This document shows positions 45,403 through 54,714 of a DNA stretch of 64,000 nt, one piece after another. The notes under the pieces are model-generated. The model was given only the letters and a program-made list of their open reading frames with translations. It was not told the DNA's origin and did not search any database. Source of the DNA: Selaginella moellendorffii (lineage: Eukaryota > Streptophyta > Lycopodiopsida > Selaginellales > Selaginellaceae). The stretch lies in contig NW_003314347.1 in the NCBI RefSeq assembly GCF_000143415.4, positions 457,438 through 521,437 of the forward strand, in the 5' to 3' direction. Position numbers and translations under genes: made by a program. The first letter of the stretch is position 1. Every line of letters starts with the position of its first letter.

Positions 45403-46712
45403 CCAGATATGGCTAAGGACGTCCAAGACTAAAAGACAAGTCTAACATGTTAGCAGGTCAAAGCCGTGACTAAGGCTAGTGGGGGCTTGTTGCAAAGCAT
45501 CCCAATTCCAGATCGTCCATGGAAATGTCTTACGATGGACTTCATCACGGGACTACCCCCAAGCGAGGGGTTTGATGCGATATTCGTGGTGGTGGATCGA
45601 TTTTTGAAGATGGCACATTTCATACCCACCACAACGGAAGTGGATGTGGAAGGTGTGGCGAAGCTGTTCTTTGAGCAAGTGGTTCGAGTGTGGGGAAGGC
45701 CAAAAGAGATTATCTCAGATCGAGATAAGATCTTCACTAGTAGGTTTTGGAGGACCCTCCTGGAACAGTATCGCACCAAGTTGAAATTCAGCACAGCCTA
45801 TCACCCACAGACAGGTATGGGGTATTAAGTCAAGTTGATGGCACTAACACTTCTTGATAGACGGACAAACAGAAAGGGTGAATAGGCAGCTGGAGGATTA
45901 TTTGCGATGCTATGTCTCAGGAGACCAGACCGATTGGGTAAGTCATTTGGGACTTGCAGAAATGTGTTATAATAACTCACCACATTCGAGCATCGGGGTG
46001 AGTCCATGGGAAGTCATCAATGGGCGAGCCATTGAAGGTCCTATGGAACTCGGCGTGGCTGAGTATCATGGAGAGCTACCCGCAGTGGAGGCATTCACGG
46101 CGGAAAGACTCAACATTTGGAATCTAGTGAGGGATTCCTTGGAACGGGCGCAACAAAGGCAAACCAAGTACGCGAACCAGAAGCGCCGGGACGTAGAGTT
46201 CCAAGCTGGGGAGAAGGTGTGGCTGAACACCAAGAACCTCAGGCTACCAAGTGGGATCAGCCAGAAGTTGACCCAAAGGTAAAAGTGCATGTATTCCTGT
46301 AAATGAATTGATCTGGAGTTCCTTAAGCAGGTTCGCGGGGCCTTACGAGATTGAGGCTCGAATCGGTAAAGTGCCTTACCGTCTCCGACTTCCTCGAGAG
46401 ATGTGGAAGATGCATCCCGTGTTCCACGTGAACTTACTCAAACCGTATTTTGAAGATCCGCTTCGCAAGGACCAAGTAAGACCTTTACCTGAGGTTATCC
46501 AAGGGGAAGAGGAATACGAAGTCGAAGCCATCCTCAATGCGCGCAAGAGCAAGCAACAAGGACGCGAGGTGAGAGAGTTCCATGTGAAGTGGAAAGGATT
46601 TCCACACTACGAAGCAACATGGGAACCGGAGGAGAACCTAGCGAACGCGCGAGATCTAGTGGAGGAATTTCTGCAAGGCAGAACTCTATGTACTTATGCA
46701 AAGTTCAATTAA
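45403..46712 (+). pseudogene. integrase and chromodomain of the chromovirus, with two intron-like gaps
   Basis: Zinc-binding region at 45403-45460 has three in-frame stops (45400 TAG, 45430 TAA, 45454 TAG). The catalytic core has Asp in MDFITGLP, Asp in ISDRDKIF and Glu in QTERVNR. The core is split by 45815-45860 (46 bp, gtatgg...gatag) and again by 46279-46330 (52 bp, gtaaaa...agcag). In both cases the gypsy frame continues exactly if the GT...AG segment is skipped, giving HPQTDGQTER and QRFAGPYEI. The C-terminus has the GPYEI/HPVFHVNLLKPY module and a chromodomain (YEVEAILNAR, FHVKWKGFPHYEATWEPEENL), stop at 46710. Confidence 0.9.
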
Positions 46713-46794
46713 AAGTATCAATTTGTGAAGTTGAGCAATGGCATATGTTGGGACCCGAAGGTGCGCCGAAGGTAAGCTAATTAGCATGGGTTAG

Positions 46795-46924
46795 CTAGGT
46801 CGACCAGGCGTAGGGAGCTACGCCTGACTCCCTGCGGGGATGTCGAATCCGTAGACGTATTCTACGGAGGTTGGGTTCGAGTCCTAACCCCCTAGTAAAG
46901 CAAGGCTGGGTTCAAGTCCCAACC
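46795..46924 (+). other. hairpin cluster with tRNA T-arm-like elements
   Basis: Between the chromodomain stop and the 3' LTR. A 9-bp hairpin (46805-46826, loop GGAG), an 8-bp hairpin (46848-46868, loop CGTAT) and a 7-bp stem with the 7-nt loop TTCGAGT (46869-46889) follow each other without gaps. A second stem with loop TTCAAGT lies at 46904-46924. Both loops fit the tRNA T-loop consensus TTCRANY. A short acceptor-like pairing (CTAGG 46795-46799 with CCTAG 46890-46894) is possible. No canonical D or anticodon arm is seen, so it is not a standard tRNA. Role unknown. Confidence 0.5.
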
Positions 46925-47116
46925 CCATACTAGGGCGTGGTGAGGTGAGGAGTATAGGGACACATATATTCCGTTGTCATGGGCTCTTGGCCGAGGAGGC
47001 TAACTTAGGCACACCGCTAAGTGGGGGGATGCCCCCGGAGACATGGTTAACAAGTCATAGGATCAAAAGAGAGACGTTCGATGTGGGCATCGAACTTTTT
47101 CTATGGGTGGTGGAGT

Positions 47117-48262
47117 TGTAAGGAACCAACTCGCCGAGGTGTCGTAGGCTAAAGGAACCCCGAAAGCATGACCAAAATGACAAAGAGTTCATCGGATGGG
47201 ACCAAGTCGAAGATCGAGTCCAAGACCGACTCGGAGACCGAGTTCGAGATAGAGTCCAGAATCGAGTCCGAGGCCGACTCGGGGACCGAGTTCGAGACCG
47301 AGTTCGAGACCGAGTTCGAGACGGAGTCTGAGATCCAAAATCGGGTCCAAGACCGAGTCCGAGGTTGAGTCTGAGGTCGGGTCGATCTCGGACTCGATTT
47401 CGGATCCGACTTCGGATTCGGTCTCGGATTCGATCTCGGACTCGATCTCGGACCCGATCTCGGAGCCAAAGACTAAGTCCAAATACTAATACGGGTCAAG
47501 GGGTGAAAGCCCAAAGCGTGCGTCTCCCAGGGGGGGGGGCTGCAGGGGGTTCCAAAAGTATAGTAGGGATAGTGAGGTCCAGGAACCAGTTTTGAAGGGA
47601 CTCTCCAGTGGGGCTCCCAAACCGACTTGAGGTTGAGATTGGGATCGAGGGGCCTTGGGTGGGAGTGAGCATGGACTTGGCTGGTGCCGGAGGGGCTATC
47701 CAAGGAAGTGCTCAAGAGCAGCTCCCACTCCCGAAAGGGAAACCGATTGCGGTGCTCCCAGCTCATGTGGAATGGTGCCCCACTTGAGTACCATGCGGCT
47801 CATTGGTCCTCGCCCTTCCTAGGGGCTTGGGCCTTCCTTCGGGATGGAAGTGGGGGGGTAGAGGTACCCATACCGGGCCGCTAGGCCACAGTGTTTCGCC
47901 CCAGCGTCCCGAAGCAAGTGTTGCACTCAAGACTTGGGATTTAGAGGGTCCCATGATCAAGTCTTGTGGTACCAAAGGATGTTAGGAACCTAGAAGTTTG
48001 GTGTGCTTGGCTACTTGTGCTTGCGGGGAGTGTAGCCGAACCTTAAGTCCAGTTTAACCTGGGGAGGGGGATTGGGAGAGATTGGGAATCCGTGGATGGA
48101 TGGCTAACGCTCCATTGCTCGTGCAATGAGTAGCTGAAACCAAGTAGGAGTTGGTACTATAGGCGAGAACCTTGGTGAGGGAACTTAGCAAAAGCTAAGG
48201 CAGTGTCAGACGGATAGACGAGGTAAGCCGGCAAATGGGAAAGGAAAAATTTGTGGCTTACA
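47117..48262 (+). repeat. 3' LTR (1146 bp)
   Basis: TG...CA ends as in the 5' LTR. A purine-rich stretch, gggtggtggag (47105-47115), precedes it as candidate polypurine tract. The minisatellite lies at 47207-47475, but positions 47382-47455 are the reverse complement of 41013-41087 in the 5' LTR. The G run is 10 long (47530-47539). The block 47541-47750 does not match the 5' LTR block in the same place. Confidence 0.9.
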
Positions 48263-49434
48263 AACCCTTTCTTCTTCTTTATTTCTCAAATAACCATAGC
48301 TAGTTGATATTGTTTGGAATTGTTATGCTATTTTAAAATTGGTTTTTGAAAAGTCAAAGAACCATCCTTACGAAAAAAATTATCCTTTTTAGCATATACA
48401 TATATCGTACATTTTATTCTTTAATTGCCTCCAACATCTATCACAAGATACACCCAAGGAAAACTAAGTTTCCACTTAGTTCTGAATGCTTTATTATTTT
48501 TCCTCTTTTTATTGGTTGTAGTATTAGTTTCTTCTTCTGTTGTTGAAAGATGTTCATCCTCTGATCTAATTTTAAATCCTTCACCAAAAAAGGAATCATA
48601 AAGCTCTTGCCTTGCAATATTTTGTTAACCTATATTTCTTTTCTCCTTCTCATAGGCAATAGCAAAAAATGCTTCAATCCTATGTTGTTGCTGTCACTAT
48701 CACTGCTTTCCCATTTGAATTCAATGAAGTTGACATGGATTAGGTTTAGGGCAGGTTGTTATACACTAGGATATTTTTACAATATTCTTAATAATATTTG
48801 ATAGAATATTATCTGTACTGCAATGTACGAATTTTCTTTGCCCAGCAAGTGGCAACACTAAAATATTTCTATACTTCATTAGTGCAAGGTGAAAATTGAA
48901 CATTTCTTTCAAGTAGCAACGTAAATTAGAAATCAGTCTTCAAATGCAAAGTAAACATGCCTTTGCAAGGCGCAAGGTGCAAAACTGAGGCCTACATTGT
49001 CATCCCTAAATGTGATTTGGGTGCCACAGTTCTAAAGAGACTGTCGCTATAGGAGAGCTTATGAGGATGTTGAGATATTGCTGTAAGTTCCTTCATGCAC
49101 TTCACAGTGATCGTAAATGCCTTGTGATGGCATCCTAAACTTGTACTGTGGCATCTGCATTGCCAGTTCAAAGATTAAATAGCCCACAACCAAGAACAAA
49201 GTGAAGAAAATGAGAAAAAATCTAAGAATGTTGCTGTCCCTTAAGTTTCTCTTGCCATAAATTCGCTGCTACAATAGCTTATATCCTTTCTACGCTTTAA
49301 GTTTCAGTGCCCGTAGCGGATTTGGACACTGTTGACCACAATTGACTATCGTTCACCAATGGACCGTTAACTTTGCTGACTATGCTGGGTTCGATTCCTG
49401 CGCTGGGCGATATTGCCAGGGCTAGGGTTCTTCG

Positions 49435-50104
49435 ATGGGGCTCAAGCTGCGAGCAGTGCCGATCACGGAGGTGAATTTCCGGCCTTTTGGCCAGCTCCTG
49501 GGAAAGATCGGCGACGGATGCGAGTATGGATCGGGAGACGCGCAGCTCAATCTCGCGAATGGGATTCCCAGGTAGTGCAGGCAAAATGTGGCCGAAATTT
49601 CCAGCGGCTCAGTAGTGATTGAGTGAGTGATGGTTCCTTTGCGCAGATTCTACCTCATGGAGCTCAAGAAAACGGGGCTGCGATTCAAAAGGATAACGCA
49701 TCACGCCAGGGTGACGCAGTGTCTGGGATCAGTGGGAGCTCATCCTTGGTACATGGCGGTCTCTCTTCCCAGCATTGTGGATCCTTCATCGCAACACGAG
49801 GGCGCTGTTCGATCCAACGCTGGTGGCCACTCCTATTTACCTCCCTCTCATGCAAGCGTCCAGGTTTTCAAGATAGATGGTCCTCGCTTCATCAAGCTAA
49901 ACGAAGGAACTTGGCACGCTGGTCCTCTCTTTGGCGATCGAGATTCGATGGTCTTCTACAACTTGGAGCTCAGTGACACCAACGTAAGATCATTCGATCG
50001 AGCTTGTATGACTTATGTTTTCTCCCTTTTTATGTTCTTTTTATTTGCAGGTTGTGGATCACACTACCCACGTGTTTGAGGACGACGTACTGATCGAAGA
50101 TTGA
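49435..50104 (+). CDS. ureidoglycolate hydrolase-like cupin protein, unit 4 (intact)
   Basis: Exons 49435-49571, 49647-49983 and 50051-50104, 175 aa, the fullest version in the window: start MGLKLRAVPITE and complete tail FEDDVLIED. All conserved blocks named for unit 1 are present (HHARVTQCLGS, GTWHAGPLF, NLELSDTNVVDHTTH). With unit 1 it is the best candidate for an active gene. Confidence 0.82.
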
Positions 50105-50168
50105 GGTACAGAGCCTTGGCATTTCATGTGATATTCGAACGTGATTTTTGTGCTAGGTGATGGCGAGC

Positions 50169-50614
50169 TTAAACACTTTTTTGCGTGTCTAGAAAAGCAA
50201 ATGGTGGAAATGAAACAAGTTCTTTGCGAGCTAAGAATTTCATGTCCCTTGCCATCAAGTTGTCGAGGAGCTCCTTTTGTGCCTCGGGACATTGACTAGT
50301 AGTTACAAAAGGAGGCTGATGATCCTGGTCGGAAGAAAATTTACGAACGGGATGACTCCCACAGACCATGGCGTCAACTCCCTGGTATAAATCTTTCTTA
50401 ATTGAACTGTAACACTGTTAGAATTCTGTGCAGGGTGCTGATTATGGTCGAAAGCCGCCTGCTTTCTGTCGAACACGAGCGAGCGGATGTTGAGAGTATT
50501 CATGTAATTTGCCTCCTGCCAGTCCAGCTCGCTACTTCCGCCAAGAACTCGGGTTCCCTCAGTCAACAGCAAGATGGAAATGTTCCAGAAGTCTTTCTTC
50601 TTGATGTCGGTCAC
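50169..50614 (-). pseudogene. scrambled ARM-gene fragment, unit 4
   Basis: Same remnant as unit 1. A small deletion turns gttgaaggatgtac into gttac near 50305, shared with unit 5. N-terminal part (50614-50300) and C-terminal-like part are in different frames. Confidence 0.7.
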
Positions 50615-51057
50615 AAACTCGAGCGGTGGATGATATCCTTTGAAAGGTTTTGCTGCTCCTGAAACTTCTTGTATTTCACCTCTTCGTGGTTCTGATTCTA
50701 ATAATGTAACTTTCGTGACAGCGGAAAAGTACGAACTCTATGCTTGGAAAGTTTCAAAACAGCGTGGAGTGGTGACCACAATTTCAGAAAGGAGATCTTC
50801 TATGAAGTGAAGGAAGCTTTATTTTTGCATGTTGATTAATGTTTTCTTTCCTATTTAGAGTTCTGTTAGTGAATTACAATTGCGTAAGCGAAGTTGCTGC
50901 GAGTTCAGATCTCCTATGAAGTAAGCTTCTTCTTCTTTGGATGTTGATTGATTTTTTTCTTTCTTTTTTAGAGTTTACGTGAGCAAGTTGCTGAAACTGA
51001 ATTTGTATTTTTACAATCGAGGTATGATTTTTGGTTTTTTTTTTGGAAAAGGTGAAG

Positions 51058-53070
51058 CTACAGCCTATGTAAGTTCAATAGGGCGCTGTTGACGAGCTCC
51101 TCGAGGCTTCTGGAATGCTTGGTAAGTCCCACAAAACCCGGAAACGTTAAGAAGTTTTCTTCGTCTGAGGCAGTCGCTGACATTGCTTCCAGGGACGCCT
51201 CCACTTCACCGTCTTCTCTAAAACGTCGCAAGAACCTGGCGTCCTTTGCCACCAAGCTGTTCAGAAGCTCTACGCTATATCGCCGGATACGATTCAAGCT
51301 CCTAGAAGGTGCTGTCTGGGATAGAAGCTCTGTGATTTTTTCGCAAAGCTGTGATTGTTGCGATAGCACGCCTTGTTCAAAGTTACGTGTGTCGAGCCAG
51401 GGGATTATGGCTGCTGCCAAACCGATGGCTGCCTGCTGTTCCTTGTCCGTGGATTCCAGCACCATCTGGATGATGCGAGATATGGCTGCTCCAAGCTCCA
51501 ACTTTTCTTCGTCGTTAAGGTCACCGCACAAGCTTCGCAAAATTGTGGCTGCATGGACTCCAACTGGCTTGGTGAGCGTGTTGATCAAGTTCTTGAGGGT
51601 CTTGCTAACGCCACCTTTTCTGTAGCTTTTGTGCATGAGGAGCCTCGAGCAATTGTTTGGACACTGGAGAACGAGCACAATTATGGCTTCCCCGGCTTTC
51701 ATGGCAATGGTCAAGTGGTCGCTGTTCGGTGCGGTTTCTCTCGCAAATATGGCCATCAAGCTTTGGATAACTCCTCCAGTCGCGCCAATGCAATCTCTAA
51801 GCTCGTCCTCGGTTGCTAGCAGCTTGATCACGTCTACTGCCAGGTTTTGTAGCTCCAAATCTTCGAGATTGCATATCCTTTGAAAACTTCTTACTGCTGG
51901 CACTACCGACACTATCTTCTTTCGCAGTGACCGTCCAGAATCTCCTCCCACGCGAGCCAATGTCCTCAAAAGCTCGAGTGATCGACGGAATACTTCTTTC
52001 GACGTTCGTACTTCGTCTTGGATAAATTCAACCAGGATGGAGATAAGTCCGCTGGTGTGACCGATTCGCACGCATGTCCTGTAATCCACGGCTAGCCTGT
52101 TGAGGACTTCTAGCACTTCCTCCTGTCTTTCGGGTAAAAGAGCAGTGAGGGCCTCCAGGGATCCAGGGATAGCGGAAATCCTGAAGCAGTTATGGCTGTG
52201 ACGAACCAGGTGCTTGATTACTATGGTTGCAGCTTTCCTGATTTCGGCCTCACTAGGATCCTTCCAGGTGATCATCTCTAAGAGTCTCTCCACAACTCCG
52301 GGCGTGGTACCAATCCTCCGTTGCGTTTCTTCCATTGAATCTCCTTTTGAGACAAGAGCTGACAGTATTTTGACGCTACCGAGCTGCTCTTCCCTTATGC
52401 TTGACTGCAGCTTCTCGACGGTGAAATCGATAAGGTCCATTCCCAGGCCATCAAACACGCTTCCGTTCAGCGATCGTGAGTACAATGTGTACCAGTACTG
52501 CTTCATGGTTTCAATGTCGTCTTGATCAAGCTCACACGTTCGAGTGACTACTTCCAGCAACCTCTGGTAACGAAGCTTGAATTCCCAATATGCTCTCTCC
52601 AGGAGGAATAGCGACGTTTCTGCCAGCATCATCGCGTAAAACACAGTAAGTGCTTGCTCAGTGTTGTTTCCTTGGGCATTGAAGCCGTGCTCGGCAAGTC
52701 GATATACTGAGAAACATGCGGTGACTGTTGCAGAAGCAAGCTGGAGGAAGTACATGAAAAGGCTGATGATCCTGGTGGGGAGGAACTTTACATACGCGCT
52801 TCCCACGCACCAAATTCTTCTGGCACCGAATCCCTGGTATAAATCTTTCTTTACTGAAGGCTTGGGAGTGGAAGGCTGCTGCTCGACTTCCGGATGTGGG
52901 GAAAAAACCGACCACAACTCACTGGTATATGGGGTTCTAGTGCTTGAAGGTGGAGAAGTTGGAGAAGCGAGAGCAGAGCCGGAAGAAGGAACTTGAATGG
53001 TTACCTCGGTACTCTTGGGGGCACCGGCAGACTGTGCCCCTTGAAACTTTCTGCTGTTCCACGAATCCAT
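51058..53070 (-). CDS. ARM-repeat membrane protein, copy D, in-frame internal deletion
   Basis: Open frame of 670 aa with canonical start MDSWNSRKFQ. Residue 72 (STPKPS) is joined directly to VKKDLYQGFGARRIWC; about 140 residues present in copy B are missing, including the first membrane helix and the KDFWTISALLLTEGT block. Frame is kept. Membrane segments 2 and 3 and the whole ARM array remain, with more amino-acid changes than A against B. May encode a protein with altered membrane topology, or be a pseudogene without a stop. Confidence 0.72.
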   Translation of the reverse strand: MDSWNSRKFQGAQSAGAPKSTEVTIQVPSSGSALASPTSPPSSTRTPYTSELWSVFSPHPEVEQQPSTPKPSVKKDLYQGFGARRIWCVGSAYVKFLPTRIISLFMYFLQLASATVTACFSVYRLAEHGFNAQGNNTEQALTVFYAMMLAETSLFLLERAYWEFKLRYQRLLEVVTRTCELDQDDIETMKQYWYTLYSRSLNGSVFDGLGMDLIDFTVEKLQSSIREEQLGSVKILSALVSKGDSMEETQRRIGTTPGVVERLLEMITWKDPSEAEIRKAATIVIKHLVRHSHNCFRISAIPGSLEALTALLPERQEEVLEVLNRLAVDYRTCVRIGHTSGLISILVEFIQDEVRTSKEVFRRSLELLRTLARVGGDSGRSLRKKIVSVVPAVRSFQRICNLEDLELQNLAVDVIKLLATEDELRDCIGATGGVIQSLMAIFARETAPNSDHLTIAMKAGEAIIVLVLQCPNNCSRLLMHKSYRKGGVSKTLKNLINTLTKPVGVHAATILRSLCGDLNDEEKLELGAAISRIIQMVLESTDKEQQAAIGLAAAIIPWLDTRNFEQGVLSQQSQLCEKITELLSQTAPSRSLNRIRRYSVELLNSLVAKDARFLRRFREDGEVEASLEAMSATASDEENFLTFPGFVGLTKHSRSLEELVNSALLNLHRL

Positions 53071-53477
53071 GTTTAGTGTTCAAGGAGTTCTGGGCATTCT
53101 GGGCATTCTGGTGACCGTGGTATTGACGACTTCAAAGCCGCAAGTAAGCTACTACTTTCGTTCTATGATAGCACGAGCCTTCCGAGCAGTTCAAGCTACT
53201 CATCACGAGCAAATCTATGATAGCACGAGCCTTCTGACCACTTCAAGCGACTCGTCACGAGCGAATCAATAAAAAACGAGTGCTTTGTTTGACAGTGCTG
53301 CAAGTTGCGACAAAGACACTGCAAACATCAAGCTTGAGCGGAGTATATAAGGGAATAGGGACGTTGTAACTAGCTACGACGCAAACATGGCTTGTCTAGA
53401 GGGAATCTAGCAACCACGACAAAAAATCTTAGAGAATGTAGAGACAAGGAGTGGAATGAGATTTGGGCGGATCAAAC

Positions 53478-53610
53478 CTGCGGCCATTGGAAGCGTTCTC
53501 CAAGACCCTTCGCCGTGCTCGTTGACATACTGCGTGAGGAGCGTGTCTTCTTCACGAGTCCATGGACCCCTGTTGAGACCGATTTTCTCGCAGCAAGGAG
53601 ATCGACCCAT
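53478..53610 (-). pseudogene. solo MYB exon 1, unit 5
   Basis: 133-bp open copy with start codon, LPMAAG variant and intact donor. Lies upstream of ARM gene copy D on the same strand. Confidence 0.85.
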
Positions 53611-54714
53611 CTGCATGGCACCACCAACAAGGATAAAGAAGAACAGAAACTATAAAATGCCTGTGGAAACTTTGGGAAGAACACAGGATGAAGTTCGACT
53701 GGGACGAGAAGAATACGCTGGGTGTTATATACGAGATGTTTGTTTTAAATCAATGTTTTCCGCTCTGCTGGTCTCTTGCAAATGTTCCTAGCTATGAGAT
53801 AGATGCTTCAGACACACAAGGGACCAGGACCAAGAAAAAATATTCATGAGAATGAATCTTTTGACCCCTCAACGAAAGGAAGCTAGGGACTCGTATAGAA
53901 ATCTAAAAAACCTGTGCCCTGCTTGTCCCGCCGTGCAAACATCACTCCCTTTCTCGCTCGTTAAATCGCGGTAGGATCTAGAACATGACCACTATACTGT
54001 TGATGACTATCGCTACAGTAGGATGGACTTTGTGGTATAGCTTGGGCTGGTGCTCCACAGAAGCAGCACGAACTACACAGGAGGAAGAAAGAAAAAGTAG
54101 AGAAGAAAACGAAGAAGAATCAATGAAGAAGACGAAGAAAGGAGCTAATTACTGCTGTCCGTGAAGATGAGTGGAGAGAGCAACTTCAAAGAGCTAAAAC
54201 TTTCACACGACAAACGGTCAGACGGGAAACTGGAGCGATCTGGCACTAGTGCTGCCATTCCAGATCGATCAATGTTGTTTGACAACAATGATCTGACACA
54301 CACAAGACTGTTTTCTTTGTCTCGGTAGCGCCCTTTCTACTGTTGCACAACAAACTATTGCACAGCTGTGGAAGGGAATAATAGTATATAGAAACCTGTT
54401 GTATCTCGTACTCTTGCTCTATAAATTCTCCATAAACTTAAAGCTTCTTCTTCCAAAGTCGGCTTCAAACACACAGCATGGCCATCTTTTAGTGTGTACT
54501 GTGCAGAACTCTCCCTTTCAACCAGGTCATATAATTTGCCACTTACTAGGCTTAGGTGGTGGGAAAGAAAAAACTGGAGTATTCCTTCTCACGTAGTGAT
54601 GTTTCTATCTTATACTTAAGAACCTTGTGTTGGCTCGAGGAGTAGTACTATGAAGTGGTGTAATGAACGCAAAGCTTGGACAGGGATTGCTACTGAACAC
54701 TATTGCCACTGCCA

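Larger units (their letters stand above)
40751..48262 (+). mobile_element. Ty3/gypsy chromovirus, nested in hAT (7512 bp)
   Basis: Complete LTR retrotransposon: LTRs starting TGTAAGG and ending CTTACA, 5-bp target duplication AACCC at 40746-40750 and 48263-48267, primer site next to the 5' LTR, gag with zinc knuckle, protease, RT, RNase H, integrase and a C-terminal chromodomain in the gypsy order. Internal frames carry several stops and at least one frameshift, so this copy is not autonomous. The chromodomain places it in the chromovirus branch, in plants often targeted to heterochromatin. Confidence 0.93.
38957..48994 (-). mobile_element. hAT-type transposon split by an LTR retrotransposon, unit 4
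   Basis: hAT parts are 38957-40750 and 48268-48994 (TSD copy 48263-48267); together they equal the uninterrupted copies of units 3 and 5. Target copies cactgcta (38949-38956) and cattgtca (48995-49002). Transposase remnants on the minus strand, disrupted by many stops. The 40751-48262 insert is described separately. Confidence 0.82.
37404..53163. repeat. tandem segment, unit 4 (15.8 kb, 8.2 kb without the chromovirus)
   Basis: Solo MYB exon 1 with frameshift, promoter and spacer, hAT element split by a Ty3/gypsy element, intact cupin gene, ARM fragment, ARM gene with in-frame deletion. Sequence from the cupin gene to the ARM gene is closest to unit 5; both share a short deletion in the ARM fragment (about 50305 and 58532), which points to common descent. 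Confidence 0.85.

Noticed and set aside
46860-46924. A real tRNA gene
   Set aside because: T-loops fit, but there is no 7-bp acceptor stem, D arm or anticodon arm in the right places.
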